This document shows positions 63,047 to 64,000 of a stretch of DNA of 64,000 nt, piece after piece. The position numbers were made by a program, and so were the translations under genes. The stretch comes from Lachnospiraceae bacterium AD3010 (lineage in GTDB: Bacteria; Bacillota; Clostridia; Lachnospirales; Lachnospiraceae): positions 1-64,000 of the forward strand of contig JHWU01000011.1 of assembly GCA_000622025.1 (NCBI GenBank), in the 5' to 3' direction. Numbering within the stretch: position 1 is the stretch's first letter; each line of letters starts with the position of its first letter. The notes beneath the pieces were generated by a model. The model worked only from the letters and a program-made list of their open reading frames with translations. It ran no database searches and had not been told where the DNA came from.

Positions 63047-63457
63047 TTACCTGCCTCCCAGGAATCTCATCTTGTTTCCTGTGGACTCAATCTTCTTGAC
63101 GGGCTGGGGAGCATCCGGCTTCTTTATAGCCTCTGTAAATCCTCTGGTAACCTCAGCCTTGCACTTGTCGCAGAATCTGCCGGACATGATGGGCTCTCCG
63201 CACTTTTCACATCTCAGATCCGATCCCTCGGTGGTAGTAAAGGTAAGACGCTCATCCTTAAGCCACTGGCGGATCTGGCCGACCTCAACCTCACATTCCT
63301 CAGCTGTAACAGCCACCGATACCCCCGGGTGTTCCTCGATATACTGCTTTACCTTCTGAAAATCCTCCTCGGATTTCTCCACACACTGGGGACAAAATAC
63401 CGGTCCGGCTACATAATTGAACATTCTGCCGCACTTTTTACAATTTCTTACATCCAT
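63047..63457 (-). CDS. yvyF: Zinc-ribbon protein, YvyF/TIGR03826 flagellar-region type
   Basis: About 136 aa from MDVRNCKKCGRMF (63457), preceded by GGAGAT. The longer frame from 63556 has no family sequence. Two zinc-ribbon cysteine pairs (CKKCGRMF...CPQC and CEKCGEPI...CDKC) flank a helical HTH-like segment (EVEVGQIRQWLKDERLTF). In B. subtilis yvyF follows comFC directly and leads into flagellar genes, and the order is the same here. Its exact function is not established. Confidence 0.82.
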   Translation of the reverse strand: MDVRNCKKCGRMFNYVAGPVFCPQCVEKSEEDFQKVKQYIEEHPGVSVAVTAEECEVEVGQIRQWLKDERLTFTTTEGSDLRCEKCGEPIMSGRFCDKCKAEVTRGFTEAIKKPDAPQPVKKIESTGNKMRFLGGR

Positions 63458-63521
63458 TCCTATAGTATCTCCTTTTCCCTCATATTCCCGGCTAAACGCC
63501 GGACATCTTCCTGTGTTCCGC

Positions 63522-64000
63522 TCAAAGTGCAGAACCCGAACACAGAGTGACGACATAAACCGAAGACACGCCTGCCTTCTTCAAAAGCTCCGCCATTTCA
63601 TCCACGGTGCTTCCTGTTGTGTATATGTCATCAATGATTATAACTCTGCATAATTTTACATCATTTCCGGTCAACTTGAAAGCCCTTTTCAAATTTTTCC
63701 GTCGTTCTTCGCGGCTTAATCCCTTCTGTGGTCTGGTGTCCGCGATTCTTTTTATCAGATTTTTCTCGACCGGAAGCCCCATAAGGATCCCCAGCCTTTC
63801 CGCGATAAGCTCCGCCTGGTTAAATCCACGTTTTTTCAGCCTGTTTTTGTGTATGGGCACCGGTATCAGCGCTTCCGCCCCGAATGAGCGGATCTCCCTT
63901 CCCAGATACCGGTATATGCTGTCTGCAAAAAAGTACGCATATTCCTGTCTCCCACCGTACTTAAAGCGGAAGACCGCATCCTTTAGTGCATCATTATATA
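63522..64000 (-). CDS. comFC: ComF-family phosphoribosyltransferase-like protein, 5' end outside window
   Basis: The frame is open from 64000 to the stop at 63522 and reads YNDALKDAVFRFKYGGRQ at the edge, then ALIPVPIHKNRLKKRGFNQAELIA and the PRPP-type loop VIIIDDIYTTGSTVDEMAELLK. These are the ComFC signatures, so the GTG at 63860 is internal. ComFC is needed for DNA uptake in competent Firmicutes. At least the N-terminal zinc-ribbon portion is missing. Confidence 0.9.
   Translation of the reverse strand, partial: YNDALKDAVFRFKYGGRQEYAYFFADSIYRYLGREIRSFGAEALIPVPIHKNRLKKRGFNQAELIAERLGILMGLPVEKNLIKRIADTRPQKGLSREERRKNLKRAFKLTGNDVKLCRVIIIDDIYTTGSTVDEMAELLKKAGVSSVYVVTLCSGSAL

Overview
The window looks like a chromosomal segment from a motile, low-to-mid GC clostridial Firmicute, most likely a Lachnospiraceae member of the Butyrivibrio/Roseburia type. 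This is an inference from the conserved cdaA-cdaR-glmM block, the comFC-yvyF pair at the right edge, an HPr gene, a CotH-family kinase, a dCache chemoreceptor and Gram-positive style Shine-Dalgarno sites. Almost the whole window is a very large surface/exopolysaccharide biosynthesis region transcribed on the minus strand.

Layout. 1-8.1 kb is an AT-richer, decayed accessory flank: a cut-off transposase, two broken AAA-ATPase/DUF1703-type genes, a two-domain glycosyltransferase fusion, a Wzy-like protein and a GT4 enzyme. 8.1-14 kb holds two copies of a WecG/TagA/CpsF glycosyltransferase, one a recombinational chimera, around a GT-C-like membrane protein, plus a plus-strand O-antigen ligase/polymerase. 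14-31 kb is a polysaccharide locus with a CotH-like kinase, a WbaP-type priming transferase, GT4/GT2/WbsX/capsule-synthesis-like enzymes, a Wzx flippase, a Wzy, and a nonulosonic-acid module (NeuB-family synthase plus a cytidylyltransferase-PseG fusion). 31-33 kb is a chemoreceptor. 33.4-43.3 kb is a second locus: CapE-CapF-CapG amino-sugar pathway (CapF without its cupin domain), a WbuB-like transferase, a HAD/ATP-grasp pair, a short PglC-type priming transferase and a WbpM/CapD-type dehydratase with a clear promoter. 43.3-53.9 kb is a third locus with a second Wzx, two Wzy paralogues, a GT2-GT4 fusion, GT2s and a third priming transferase, ending in a DUF6077-like membrane protein split by an in-frame TGA. 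54-57.8 kb has fcl, rmlD, a large membrane protein and ptsH. 57.9-64 kb is housekeeping: glmM, cdaR, cdaA, two unknown membrane proteins, yvyF and comFC.

Together the genes would supply activated deoxy- and amino-sugars, start lipid-linked repeat units through three alternative priming enzymes, extend them with many glycosyltransferases, flip them (two Wzx) and polymerise or ligate them (five Wzy/WaaL-like proteins). GlmM supplies GlcN-1-P, the precursor of UDP-GlcNAc, and the c-di-AMP synthase sits in the same block.

The most striking non-gene signals are three. First, the 10-mer GTTTACATAA is strongly over-represented and found only inside coding sequence, often in interdomain linkers and sometimes as 30- or 36-bp in-frame arrays. 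Second, a modular family of nested intergenic palindromes shows compensatory stem changes and interchangeable inner palindromes. Third, two MITE-like structured elements lie at about 18.2 and 33.2 kb. No intergenic stretch exceeds about 300 bp. I saw no tRNA, rRNA or CRISPR array.
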